64,000 bases of DNA. Source: Gordonia namibiensis NBRC 108229 (GTDB taxonomy: Bacteria > Actinomycetota > Actinomycetes > Mycobacteriales > Mycobacteriaceae). The DNA lies in NCBI RefSeq assembly GCF_000298235.1, contig NZ_BAHE01000028.1:1-64000 (forward strand). The letters are read 5' to 3'. Within the stretch, counting starts at the first letter, position 1, and the number at the start of each line of letters is the position of its first letter. A program made the position numbers and the translations under genes. The notes under the pieces are model-generated. The model was not told the origin of the DNA and searched no databases. It saw only the letters and a program-made list of their open reading frames with translations. Shown here in pieces: positions 42,055-50,199 of the stretch.

Positions 42055-43729
42055 ATGCCCGACAGTCCCGACGACCGTACTCCCGCGGCTCCCGCAGAAA
42101 CCGCGCGTCCGACTCCACCACGTGCGCGGTTGCGACACCGTATCCCACGGTCGCTCCGCCAGCACTGGAAGTGGCCGGTGGCGTTCGTCGTCTTCGTCCT
42201 CGTGGTGGCAACGGTGTTCGGCGGGTGGAAGATCCGGCCGTTCATCACCGGGGACGCGGATGTCATCGCCTCGGAGATCACGACGAACGTCGCCGGGAAC
42301 GTCGACCTGTTCGATCCGTCGGTCTCCCACGAGCTGACCATCGACATGACCGATGCGGAGTACCGGTCGATGCTGTCGTCGTTCGAGAAGGACGGCAGCA
42401 AGGACTGGGTCGCCGCCGACGTCGTGATCGACGGCACCCGTCTCGACGACGTGGCTGTCCGACTCAAGGGCAATTCGACGCTGATGGGTCTGCGCGGCAG
42501 AGGATTCGGTCCGGGTGGGGATCGGACGGGGGGGCGGTCCGCCGGGGCCTCCCGGAGGAGCAGACGTGGTACCGGGACAGGCGCCGCCAGGGTTCGATCC
42601 CGCCGCACTCGATCCCGCCGCACTCGATCCCGCCGCCATGGAACGGATGCGCAAGACGATGACGCAGGTGTCGAAAGACGACCCGACCTCGTTGCCGTTG
42701 CTGCTCAGTTTCGACGAGTATTTCGACGGTCGCGCATATCAGGGCATGACCGAACTGTCGGTGCGGCCGGGGAGTCCGGTCGTGAACGAGGCGACCGCGC
42801 TGTCCGTGACAGCCCAGACCGGCCAGGCGTCGCAGCGCTACGGTTACGTCACCTACTCGATCAACGGCAGCGCCACCGCCAGCAAGCTGGTCCTCGAGCA
42901 CCCTGACGCCAGCTATGCAGAGAGCCTCTTCGACTCGAAGGGATACCTCTACAAGGCCGACGCGAACTCGAGGCTGAAGTACGTCGGGGACGACCAGTCC
43001 GACTACGCCGAGCAGTTCGTACAGATCAACTCGGTCGGCAACGGCAATCTTCAGCCGGTCATCAACCTCGCCCGATGGCTCGACTCTGCCGACGACCGGG
43101 AGTTCGCCGAAGAACTCGACCAGTGGGTCGACGTGAAGTCCTTCGCGCGCTACGTGGCGACGCAGAATCTGCTGGGCAACGGGGACGACATGAGCGGGCC
43201 GGGCCAGAACTATTACCTCTGGTACGACCTCGAGTCGAAGAAGTTCACCGTCGTCTCCTGGGATCTGAATCTCGCGATGAACGGGGACCCCGGTGCCGGA
43301 CCCGACGACGAGGTCTCCATCGGACCCATGGGCGGCCGCCGCGGACAGCAGCGGCCCGGCGCCGGTGGCCCGCAGCCCGCGGCAGACGGCAAGCAGCCGG
43401 CGGCAGACGCCATGTCGCCGCCCGAGGGAGCAGGACCCGGCGGGGCGCGACCGCCAGGTCTGCGTGACGTCAAGAACCCGTTGAAGACCCGTTTCCTCGC
43501 CGCGGCGACCGAACCTGGGGGAGCATTCGTCGATCTGTACCGCTCCACCTACTGGGAGCTGTACGACCAGATCTACGCCGACGGGCTCGCCGACTCGGTA
43601 CTCGACGGTGTCGCGGAAGCCGTGCCGGTCACCGACAAACTGTCGGCGGGCGACCGAGAGGAAGCGGTCGAATCGCTGCGGTCGTGGATCGCGAATCGCA
43701 CCGCGGCACTCGCGTCACAGCGCGATTAG
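42055..43729 (+). pseudogene. CotH-kinase-like protein, interrupted by a frameshift at a G7 tract
   Basis: The first part (from ATG 42055) has a short cytoplasmic N terminus, one membrane helix (WPVAFVVFVLVVATVFGGW) and the CotH start (LTIDMTDAEYRSMLSSFEKD, VRLKGNSTLMG). The rest, in the +1 frame, has SKLVLEHPDASYAESLF, FARYVATQNLLGNGDD and the active-site-like FTVVSWDLNLAMNGD, ending at 43729. The frames meet at G7 (42528-42534) in a Gly/Pro-rich linker. One G fewer restores a protein of about 557 residues. The lesion could be a phase-variable tract, a transcription-slippage site, a mutation or a sequencing error. Secreted CotH proteins are atypical kinases. Confidence 0.8.
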
Positions 43730-43858
43730 CCACCGATGCGGTGCAGAATGTGACCACACACTCTTGTCGACGCGCTCGAAGGGGAACTTTCCCGCGTGTC
43801 GGTCGTCACTCACAGGAGTTCGTCACAGGCTGTGCGGGAGGGGCCGTCTCAAGGGCAT

Positions 43859-43888
43859 TTGCCCAGCACAATCCCGCTGGAGTAGGCT
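43859..43888 (+). promoter_or_regulatory. candidate rpsA promoter
   Basis: TTGCCC at 43859-43864 and TAGGCT at 43883-43888 are separated by 18 bp. They would give a leader of about 130 nt before rpsA. No other good promoter is visible in the 293-bp gap. Confidence 0.45.
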
Positions 43889-44022
43889 TGGAGAACGCGC
43901 GTGCGCTCGATGACGCGCGACAGGCACACGCCCCGATCGAAATGCTTCTGATCAGGGGTTTTGTGCCGATCAATACGTCAAGCACTGTACCTACTACACA
44001 CCTGTCCGGAGCAACTCAACAT

Positions 44023-45489
44023 ATGTCGTCCCCCACGATCACCTCGCCGCAAGTAGCCATCAATGACATTGGCACTGCCGAGGACTTTCTCGCCGCCATC
44101 GACTCCACGATCAAGTACTTCAACGATGGCGACATCGTCGAGGGCACCATCGTCAAGGTCGATCGGGACGAGGTTCTGCTCGACATCGGTTACAAGACCG
44201 AAGGCGTCATTCCTTCCCGCGAACTGTCGATCAAGCACGATGTTGACCCCAACGAGGTCGTCAACGTCGGTGACGAGGTCGAGGCCCTGGTCCTCACCAA
44301 GGAGGACAAAGAAGGCCGTCTGATCCTCTCCAAGAAGCGTGCGCAGTACGAGCGGGCTTGGGGCACCATCGAGGAGCTCAAGGAGAAGGACGAGGCCGTC
44401 AAGGGCACCGTCATCGAGGTCGTCAAGGGCGGCCTGATCCTGGACATCGGCCTGCGCGGCTTCCTCCCGGCATCGCTCGTGGAGATGCGTCGCGTCCGCG
44501 ATCTGCAGCCGTACATCGGCAAGGAGATCGAGGCCAAGATCATCGAGCTCGACAAGAACCGCAACAACGTGGTCCTGTCGCGTCGTGCATGGCTCGAGCA
44601 GACCCAGTCCGAGGTCCGCAGCGAGTTCCTGCACCAGCTGCAGAAGGGCCAGGTCCGCAAGGGCGTCGTGTCCTCGATCGTCAACTTCGGTGCGTTCGTC
44701 GATCTCGGCGGCGTCGACGGTCTGGTCCACGTCTCCGAGCTGTCCTGGAAGCACATCGATCACCCGTCCGAGGTCGTCGCCGTGGGCGACGAGGTCACCG
44801 TCGAGGTCCTCGACGTCGATCTGGACCGCGAGCGCGTTTCGCTGTCGCTCAAGGCCACCCAGGAAGATCCGTGGCGTCAGTTCGCCCGCACCCACGCGAT
44901 CGGTCAGATCGTCCCGGGCAAGGTCACCAAGCTGGTGCCGTTCGGTGCGTTCGTCCGCGTCGACGAGGGCATCGAGGGTCTGGTCCACATCTCCGAGCTG
45001 GCCGAGCGCCACGTCGAGGTCCCGGACCAGGTCGTCGCCGTCAACGACGATGCGATGGTCAAGGTCATCGACATCGACCTCGAGCGTCGTCGTATCTCGC
45101 TGAGCCTCAAGCAGGCCAACGAGGACTACACCGAGGAGTTCGACCCCTCGAAGTACGGCATGGCCGACAGCTACGACGAGCAGGGCAACTACATCTTCCC
45201 CGAGGGCTTCGACGCCGAGACCAACGAATGGCTCGAAGGCTTCGAGAAGCAGCGTGAGGCATGGGAGGCCCGGTACGCCGAGGCCGAGCGTCGCCACAAG
45301 ATGCACACCGCCCAGATGGAGAAGTTCGCCGCTGCCGCAGCCGAGGCTGCCAACGCTCCGACCGACTACTCGTCGGCCTCGGAGAGCCGCGGTGGCTCGT
45401 CGAACACCGGTGGCGCTTCCACCGGCGGTTCGCTGGCCAGCGACGAGCAGCTCGCCGCTCTGCGCGAGAAGCTGTCGGGTAACGCCTGA
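44023..45489 (+). CDS. rpsA: 30S ribosomal protein S1
   Basis: 488 residues from ATG 44023. Four S1 RNA-binding domains are visible: about residues 36-105 (GDIVEGTIVKVDRDEVLLDI), 120-190, 205-275 (GQVRKGVVSSIVNFGAFVDL) and 290-360 (GQIVPGKVTKLVPFGAFVRV). An acidic and Ser/Gly-rich C-terminal tail follows, ending in LAALREKLSGNA. The four-domain form is typical of actinobacteria; E. coli has six. S1 delivers mRNA to the 30S subunit. The ORF can start at 43684, but that segment is leader. The gene follows polA as in mycobacteria, with extra genes between them here. Confidence 0.97.
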   Translation: MSSPTITSPQVAINDIGTAEDFLAAIDSTIKYFNDGDIVEGTIVKVDRDEVLLDIGYKTEGVIPSRELSIKHDVDPNEVVNVGDEVEALVLTKEDKEGRLILSKKRAQYERAWGTIEELKEKDEAVKGTVIEVVKGGLILDIGLRGFLPASLVEMRRVRDLQPYIGKEIEAKIIELDKNRNNVVLSRRAWLEQTQSEVRSEFLHQLQKGQVRKGVVSSIVNFGAFVDLGGVDGLVHVSELSWKHIDHPSEVVAVGDEVTVEVLDVDLDRERVSLSLKATQEDPWRQFARTHAIGQIVPGKVTKLVPFGAFVRVDEGIEGLVHISELAERHVEVPDQVVAVNDDAMVKVIDIDLERRRISLSLKQANEDYTEEFDPSKYGMADSYDEQGNYIFPEGFDAETNEWLEGFEKQREAWEARYAEAERRHKMHTAQMEKFAAAAAEAANAPTDYSSASESRGGSSNTGGASTGGSLASDEQLAALREKLSGNA

Positions 45490-45527
45490 TAGCACTGCTC
45501 CCGCAGTAGATCTGCACTGAGCACACG

Positions 45528-45558
45528 AAAGCCCTCCCGGGATTCCCGGGAGGGCTTT
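45528..45558 (+). terminator. rho-independent terminator after rpsA
   Basis: A 14-bp perfect stem (45528-45541 with 45545-45558) has an ATT loop. The stem's A-start and T-end give an AAAG/CTTT base, followed by TCGTTTC. It lies 38 bp after the rpsA stop. Confidence 0.9.
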
Positions 45559-45606
45559 TCGTTTCCTGTCGGACAATCCGCCGCCCACTGGGTACGGTGA
45601 TGATCT

Positions 45607-45634
45607 CGTACGCCGTACGCCGTACGCCGTACGG
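45607..45634 (+). promoter_or_regulatory. four 7-bp CGTACGC repeats upstream of a TetR gene, candidate operator
   Basis: CGTACGC occurs three times in direct succession from 45607, and a fourth unit reads CGTACGG. Each contains the palindrome CGTACG. The array ends 14 bp before the TetR start codon and directly precedes its ribosome-binding site (GGAGAGGAGGTG). It is a likely autoregulatory site. Confidence 0.5.
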
Positions 45635-45648
45635 AGAGGAGGTGCACC

Positions 45649-46398
45649 ATGTCGACAGCCGACGATGTCCGGACACTGGTTCGCTTGCTGTGGCGTGGAC
45701 GCGGGGAACCGCAGGCGCCCAGGCGTGGTCCGCGCCAACGGGTCACCGTCGACGAGGTCGTCGGCAAGGCGATCGCGCTCGCCGACGAGCGCGGACTGGC
45801 CGCGGTGTCGATGCGGACCCTCGCCGCCGAGCTCGGCGTCGGCCCGATGACCCTGTACACCTACGTGCCCACGCGAGACGTCCTGGTCGCGCTCATGGTG
45901 GACCATGTCGCCGGCGACCCGATGCCCGGCCCGGCCTCGACCGTCCGGCAATCCCTCGCCGAGATCGCACACCATCTGCGCGCCGAATACCTGGCGCATC
46001 CCTGGCTGATCGACGCCAATCCGTGGCGACAGGTTCTCGGCCCCCATCGCCTCGCGCGCTACGAACGCCAGCTCGAAGTACTCGAACCGCTGGACATCTC
46101 GGACCTCGACCGCGACCACATCCTCGGTCTCCTGTCCGCCTTCGTGACCGGCAACGCCCGGGAGGCGCTGGCAGCCGATGCGGCGGTGGCCGACAGCGGC
46201 ATGACCGACGTGGAGTGGTGGGAGGTTGTCGCACCCGAACTCGACGCGGTGATACCCGACGGGGAGTTCCCGCTTGCCGATCGCGTGGGAACCGTTGCGG
46301 GCGAGCATCATCAGGCGCCGGGAGCTCCCGACGAGGTGTTCGATTTCGGCCTCGAGCGACTCCTCGACGGGTTGGCGCCGCTGATCGGGGAGGGCTGA
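45649..46398 (+). CDS. TetR-family regulator with TetR_C-type effector domain
   Basis: 249 residues, longer than the usual 200. The N-terminal HTH spans about residues 33-78 (VSMRTLAAELGVGPMTLYTY), and the wide C-terminal helical domain resembles the tetracycline-repressor-like C1 family. Before the HTH are about 30 basic residues (LLWRGRGEPQAPRRGPRQR). It has a strong ribosome-binding site. A repeated CGTACGC array sits upstream. It precedes the zinc gene by 68 bp but shares no obvious operon with it. Ligand unknown. Confidence 0.88.
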   Translation: MSTADDVRTLVRLLWRGRGEPQAPRRGPRQRVTVDEVVGKAIALADERGLAAVSMRTLAAELGVGPMTLYTYVPTRDVLVALMVDHVAGDPMPGPASTVRQSLAEIAHHLRAEYLAHPWLIDANPWRQVLGPHRLARYERQLEVLEPLDISDLDRDHILGLLSAFVTGNAREALAADAAVADSGMTDVEWWEVVAPELDAVIPDGEFPLADRVGTVAGEHHQAPGAPDEVFDFGLERLLDGLAPLIGEG

Positions 46399-46430
46399 CA
46401 CCACTCGCACCGTCTGCAACCATGCGTTGT

Positions 46431-46445
46431 TGACAATCATTTTCA
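46431..46445 (+). promoter_or_regulatory. Zur box upstream of the AztD-like gene
   Basis: TGACAATCATTTTCA, an imperfect 15-bp palindrome, closely matches the AT-rich actinobacterial Zur operator (core TGAAAATxATTTTCA; one C-for-A change in the left arm). It is the only AT-rich block nearby and is centred 28 bp upstream of the GTG start at 46466. Confidence 0.8.
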
Positions 46446-46465
46446 TTAGACGGTTGACTGTCCGA

Positions 46466-47695
46466 GTGCTATCACCTCGAACAACTCTGACCCGTTCCCT
46501 GGCGCTGCTCGCGGCGTCCTCCATCGCGCTCGTCGCCTGCGGCGACACCGAGCAGGCGGCCCCGCCCGCCGAATCCTCGAGCGGACCCGCGGAACAGCAA
46601 AGCGCGACACCGCGACTCGCACTCAGCTACGACGGCGGGATCCTCGTGCTCGACGCCACCTCGCTCGATCAGGTCGCCGACCTTCCCGTCGACGGGTTCG
46701 TCCGGCTGAACAGCGCGGGCAACGGGCGACACGTCTTCGTCTCCGAGACCGACGGGTTCCGGGTCCTCGACGCCGGCACCTGGACCAAGGCGCACGGCGA
46801 CCACGGTCACCACTACACGACCCAGCCCTCGCTCACCGGGATGCGTTTCGGCGGAACCGAACCCGGACACGTCGTGGTCCACAACTCGCGTATCACTCTG
46901 TTCAGTGACGGCACCGGGCAGGTCGACATCGTCGAACCCGCGGAACTGCTGCGCGGCAATCCGGTGGCCACCACGTTCACGGTCCCGCAACCCCATCACG
47001 GTGTGGCCGTGTTCCGCGGCGACGGATCGGTCGTCGTCACGCGCGGCGACGAGGAATCGCGCAGTGGTATCGCGATCCTGGACAAACAGCGGAACGAGAT
47101 CGCACGCAACGACGAATGCCCCGGCGTGCACGGCGAGGCCGCCGCAGCCGACGGTCGCCTGACCTTCGGCTGCGAAGACGGCATCCTGATCGTCGACGGC
47201 AACAACATCCGCAAGGTGGCCAGCCCGGATCCATACGGCCGCATCGGGAACCAGGCCGGCGACCACGGTTCCCCGGTCGTGCTGGGGGATTACAAGAGCG
47301 ACGAGGGCGCCGAACTCGAACGGCCGACACGCTTTTCGCTGACCGACACCCGAACGGGCGACCTCCGACTGGTCGACCTCGACGCCTCCTACAGCTTCCG
47401 GTCGCTCGAACGTGGCCCCGGCGGGTCCGCGGTGATCCTCGGGACCGACGGCGCGCTACACGTCTTCGACGCGCAATCCGGGAACCGCACCGCCCGCATC
47501 CCGGCGATCGGGGAGTGGGCCGAACCCGACGAATGGCAGTCGCCGATGCCCAATGTCGTGGTGCAGGACCGCATCGCGTACGTCAGTGAACCCGCGTCGA
47601 AGAAGATCGTCGCGGTCGATCTGAACACGGGGGAGAAGGTCGGCGAGGCCACCCTGCCGCACGAGACCATCGAACTCGTCGCGGTCACCGGCTGA
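46466..47695 (+). CDS. aztD: AztD-like zinc metallochaperone lipoprotein
   Basis: 409 residues from GTG 46466, just downstream of the Zur box; a TTG at 46427 would lie inside the box and was rejected. The signal peptide ends in lipobox ALVAC. The mature part is a beta-propeller-type protein. It has a histidine-rich zinc-binding segment, KAHGDHGHHYTTQPSL (about residues 111-126), further histidines (PHHGV; GVHGEA; GDHGSP) and repeats of the DATS/DGGILVLD type. AztD proteins hand zinc to ABC-type zinc importers. No aztABC genes are in the window. Control by Zur, inferred from the box, fits expression under zinc limitation. No strong ribosome-binding site is visible, so a leaderless mRNA is possible. 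Confidence 0.8.
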   Translation: MLSPRTTLTRSLALLAASSIALVACGDTEQAAPPAESSSGPAEQQSATPRLALSYDGGILVLDATSLDQVADLPVDGFVRLNSAGNGRHVFVSETDGFRVLDAGTWTKAHGDHGHHYTTQPSLTGMRFGGTEPGHVVVHNSRITLFSDGTGQVDIVEPAELLRGNPVATTFTVPQPHHGVAVFRGDGSVVVTRGDEESRSGIAILDKQRNEIARNDECPGVHGEAAAADGRLTFGCEDGILIVDGNNIRKVASPDPYGRIGNQAGDHGSPVVLGDYKSDEGAELERPTRFSLTDTRTGDLRLVDLDASYSFRSLERGPGGSAVILGTDGALHVFDAQSGNRTARIPAIGEWAEPDEWQSPMPNVVVQDRIAYVSEPASKKIVAVDLNTGEKVGEATLPHETIELVAVTG

Positions 47696-47758
47696 GCCGA
47701 CACGACACACGGGGCGCCGGTGTGCACCGGTCAGGAACCTGTTTGCCAGACTGGTGGC

Positions 47759-48655
47759 GTGATCAGGCTTGGACTGACCGGTGGCATCGGCGCCGGCAAA
47801 TCGACCGTGGCGAAGACCTTCGTCGAACGAGGCGCGTACATCATCGACGCGGACAAGATCGCCCGCGAGGTGGTGGAACCCGGTTCGGAAGGTCTCGCCG
47901 GACTCGTCGAGGCCTTCGGCTCGGACATCCTGGCCGCCGACGGCAGCCTCGACCGTCCGGCGCTCGCGGCAAAGGCATTCGTCGACGAGGAGTCGCGCAA
48001 GACGCTGAACGGGATCACCCACCCGCTGATCGGTGCGCGCACGCAGGAACTGCTCGCGGCGGCACCCGACGACGCCATCGTCGTTCAGGACATCCCCCTG
48101 CTGGTCGAGAACCACACCGCGCCGTTCTTCCATCTCGTGGTGATCGTGTTCGCCGACGCCGACGTCCGACTGCATCGCCTCACGACGATGCGCGGCGTCG
48201 ACGAGGCCGACGCGCGTGCTCGGATCACCGCGCAGGCCACCGACGAGCAGCGTCGTGCGGTCGCCGACGTCTGGCTGGACAACTCCGGAACGGCCGATGA
48301 TCTCGCTGCTGCCGCGGCGCGGGTCTGGGACGATCGGTTGGTGCCGTTCGAGGCCAACGTCCGCGCGCGCCGGGTCGCTGATCCGGTCTCCGAACTCATT
48401 GCCGCCGAACCGAATCCGGATGGTCCGGCGGGGCGTCTGGTCAATCGGATGTGGGCGATCGCCGGGGAGCGGGCGACCGCCGTCGAGATCACCGACGCGG
48501 CGAAGGTCGAGCTCCGGATCACCGCGCGCGACGACGCCGCGTCCGCAGATCTCGTCGATCTTCTTGCCGACGGCGGGTTCGCGCCCGCCGGTCCCGGTGT
48601 TCACGGTTCCTGCGATCCGGGGCGGCCCGCGACAGTTCGGGTCACAACCGCCTGA
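47759..48655 (+). CDS. coaE: dephospho-CoA kinase with short C-terminal GrpB-like remnant
   Basis: 298 residues from GTG 47759. CoaE features are RLGLTGGIGAGKSTVA (P-loop), IIDADKIAREVVEPG, VQDIPLLVENHTAPFF and the RITAQATDEQRRAVAD lid. It phosphorylates dephospho-CoA to CoA in the last step of CoA synthesis. The last 100 residues retain the shape of the UPF0157/GrpB domain fused to mycobacterial CoaE, but shortened (closing VHGSCDPGRPATVRVTTA resembles the GrpB HGS-DPGRP motif). The domain seems reduced here. Gene order coaE, DUF402, uvrB matches mycobacteria, with one secreted-protein gene inserted. Confidence 0.93.
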   Translation: MIRLGLTGGIGAGKSTVAKTFVERGAYIIDADKIAREVVEPGSEGLAGLVEAFGSDILAADGSLDRPALAAKAFVDEESRKTLNGITHPLIGARTQELLAAAPDDAIVVQDIPLLVENHTAPFFHLVVIVFADADVRLHRLTTMRGVDEADARARITAQATDEQRRAVADVWLDNSGTADDLAAAAARVWDDRLVPFEANVRARRVADPVSELIAAEPNPDGPAGRLVNRMWAIAGERATAVEITDAAKVELRITARDDAASADLVDLLADGGFAPAGPGVHGSCDPGRPATVRVTTA

Positions 48656-48781
48656 GGGGCCAAACTGACTACGAATGTTGTCTGAATTGGCCACAGGGCG
48701 CGCCCCGCGCTGTTAGCTTTGCGAGGACGCGCCGATCCCGGTGCGGACGGCCGAGTCGGTACAGCGCTGTGAGGAGCACAT

Positions 48782-49252
48782 ATGTGGGGTTCGGGGAGTT
48801 CGAAACACGTGCGTACGGTCGTCGGCGGCATCGTTGCCGGGGCGGCGCTCACGGCCGCCGCGATCAGTGCTGGGCCGGCGAACGCAGCCCTGCAGGGAAT
48901 CGCCGTCGACACGCTGCCCGGCTACGGCTCCTCGGCGAACGGGTCGTCGAACTACAACCTCTACGGTGCGGGGTGCGCCTACACGTTGTCGGTGATCGTC
49001 GGCGATCCGAAGTCGGCGAAGTCGACGCTCAAGGTGACGTCCACGCGGGCGGGCCGCACCGTGACGATCTACAACGCCAGGCCCACCGCCGTCGAGGTCA
49101 CCCCGACCTGGCGGCCCTCGGCCCCCGGACGGTACGTGCTCGCCGCGAACCTCGACGGGGTGGTCAAGACGCGGACCGTCGACGTGGGGACGGGAGTGCA
49201 ACTGCCGCAATTCATCCGGAACGGCGCGTGTTTCGTGCTGCCCACCTACTGA
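48782..49252 (+). CDS. secreted hypothetical protein
   Basis: 156 residues. A Sec signal peptide (MWGSGSSKHVRTVVGGIVAG, core about 12-30) is cleaved near ANA/AL. The mature domain of about 120 residues is rich in beta-type residues and has two cysteines (CAYTLS and GACFVLP) that could form a disulfide linking its ends; the repeated VTSTRAGRTVTIYN pattern recalls an Ig-like fold. I do not recognise the family. It has GTGAGGAGC as ribosome-binding site and stands alone between coaE and DUF402. Confidence 0.7.
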   Translation: MWGSGSSKHVRTVVGGIVAGAALTAAAISAGPANAALQGIAVDTLPGYGSSANGSSNYNLYGAGCAYTLSVIVGDPKSAKSTLKVTSTRAGRTVTIYNARPTAVEVTPTWRPSAPGRYVLAANLDGVVKTRTVDVGTGVQLPQFIRNGACFVLPTY

Positions 49253-49277
49253 GTCCGTCGTCGGCCGTCCTGCCGAA

Positions 49278-49862
49278 TCACCGCGCGTGATCGGGGCGAT
49301 GGTCCCGGAAGAACACCACGCCGCCGACCGCGTCGTCGAGCCAGGCCTGTACATCGTTGCCGTGTGCGGCCGCCCCGACGAGCGCGCGGGTCGCGATCTC
49401 GACGGCCTCCACGCACTGGTCGTTGTCGAGCAGTCCGCAACGGTGCGCTTCGAAGACCTCGTCGACGTCGATGAGTTCCAATGGTGATCCCGGAACGTCG
49501 ACGAGGTCGAGGTACCAGTCCTCGGCGTACCAGCGGCCGTGTTCGTCGGGACCGGAGAACCGGCCGATGTCGAGGTAGAGGCGCTGATCCGCCCGGTACC
49601 CGCCCTGGTAGTGGAAGATGTTGGCGCGCAAACCCAGTGAGGGGAGAAGCCATGACTCGAGGTGGTCGAACTTGGGGTGGCCCGGTGCGGAGCGCGACAT
49701 GTAGAGGCCGTAGTCGGTGACGCGGTACTCCTCGACCTCCCGGACGAATCCCTTGTTGTCGGTGTTCGTCATCGCGGGCACATCGAAGACCTCCCGCTTG
49801 GGCGGGTGCATCGAGTGGGGTCCGGCCGGCGCGGTCGTCATGGGACCGCTGTTGCTCGTCAT
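49278..49862 (-). CDS. DUF402-domain protein
   Basis: 194 residues from ATG 49862. The DUF402 pattern is WYAEDWYLDLVDVPGS followed by LIDVDEVFEAHRCGLLD and EAVEIATRAL (about residues 112-165). The fold resembles nucleotide-phosphate hydrolases related to FomD and to Ntdp-type phosphatases, whose metal-binding acidic residues (DWYLDL, D-x-D-E) are present here. The cellular substrate is unknown. The longer frame to 50168 reads as non-coding. It is convergent with nothing and divergent from the uvrB region. The place between coaE and uvrB matches the mycobacterial Rv1632c position. Confidence 0.8.
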   Translation of the reverse strand: MTSNSGPMTTAPAGPHSMHPPKREVFDVPAMTNTDNKGFVREVEEYRVTDYGLYMSRSAPGHPKFDHLESWLLPSLGLRANIFHYQGGYRADQRLYLDIGRFSGPDEHGRWYAEDWYLDLVDVPGSPLELIDVDEVFEAHRCGLLDNDQCVEAVEIATRALVGAAAHGNDVQAWLDDAVGGVVFFRDHRPDHAR

Positions 49863-50002
49863 TCCCCGAATGTAGTTCGGCCGGCAGCCGATCTCAGGGT
49901 GAACATGGGAGATGTTCCCCGATGTGCGCACCACCCCGTCGGGCTTCTTCATCCGCCGCTGGGTCCTGGTGAAGTTCCTCATCACGGGCCGGCAGGCCGC
50001 GG

Positions 50003-50179
50003 GTGAAGGCGCCGGTGCCGGGTGCGAGGGTCGTCCGGCTCGCCCCGTTCCCGCTGATCGGGGACATCGCATTGTTCGCGGTGACCGGCCGGCCGATACG
50101 GGTGTGTTCGTTCGTCGTGCTGCTCTGGGCGCTCGTCGGGCGGCGGGCCGCAGACCGCGCGGGAACACTCGTGTCGTAG
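50003..50179 (+). CDS. possible small membrane peptide upstream of uvrB
   Basis: A 58-codon frame from GTG 50003 to TAG 50177-50179 encodes [20 protein letters not shown] followed by [20 protein letters not shown] and LWALVGRR, with strongly coding-like third positions. A different frame just before it (ATG 49912, [20 protein letters not shown]) also looks coding, and the two might be one frameshifted gene. No ribosome-binding site is obvious and I recognise no homologue. Kept as a low-confidence call. Confidence 0.3.
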   Translation: MKAPVPGARVVRLAPFPLIGDIALFAVTGRPIRVCSFVVLLWALVGRRAADRAGTLVS

Positions 50180-50199
50180 TGCGCGTTTACCCTGGCACT

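Noticed and set aside
50161..50180. SOS box upstream of uvrB
   Set aside because: GAACACTCGTGTC resembles a LexA half-site, but the second arm does not match GTTCGA.
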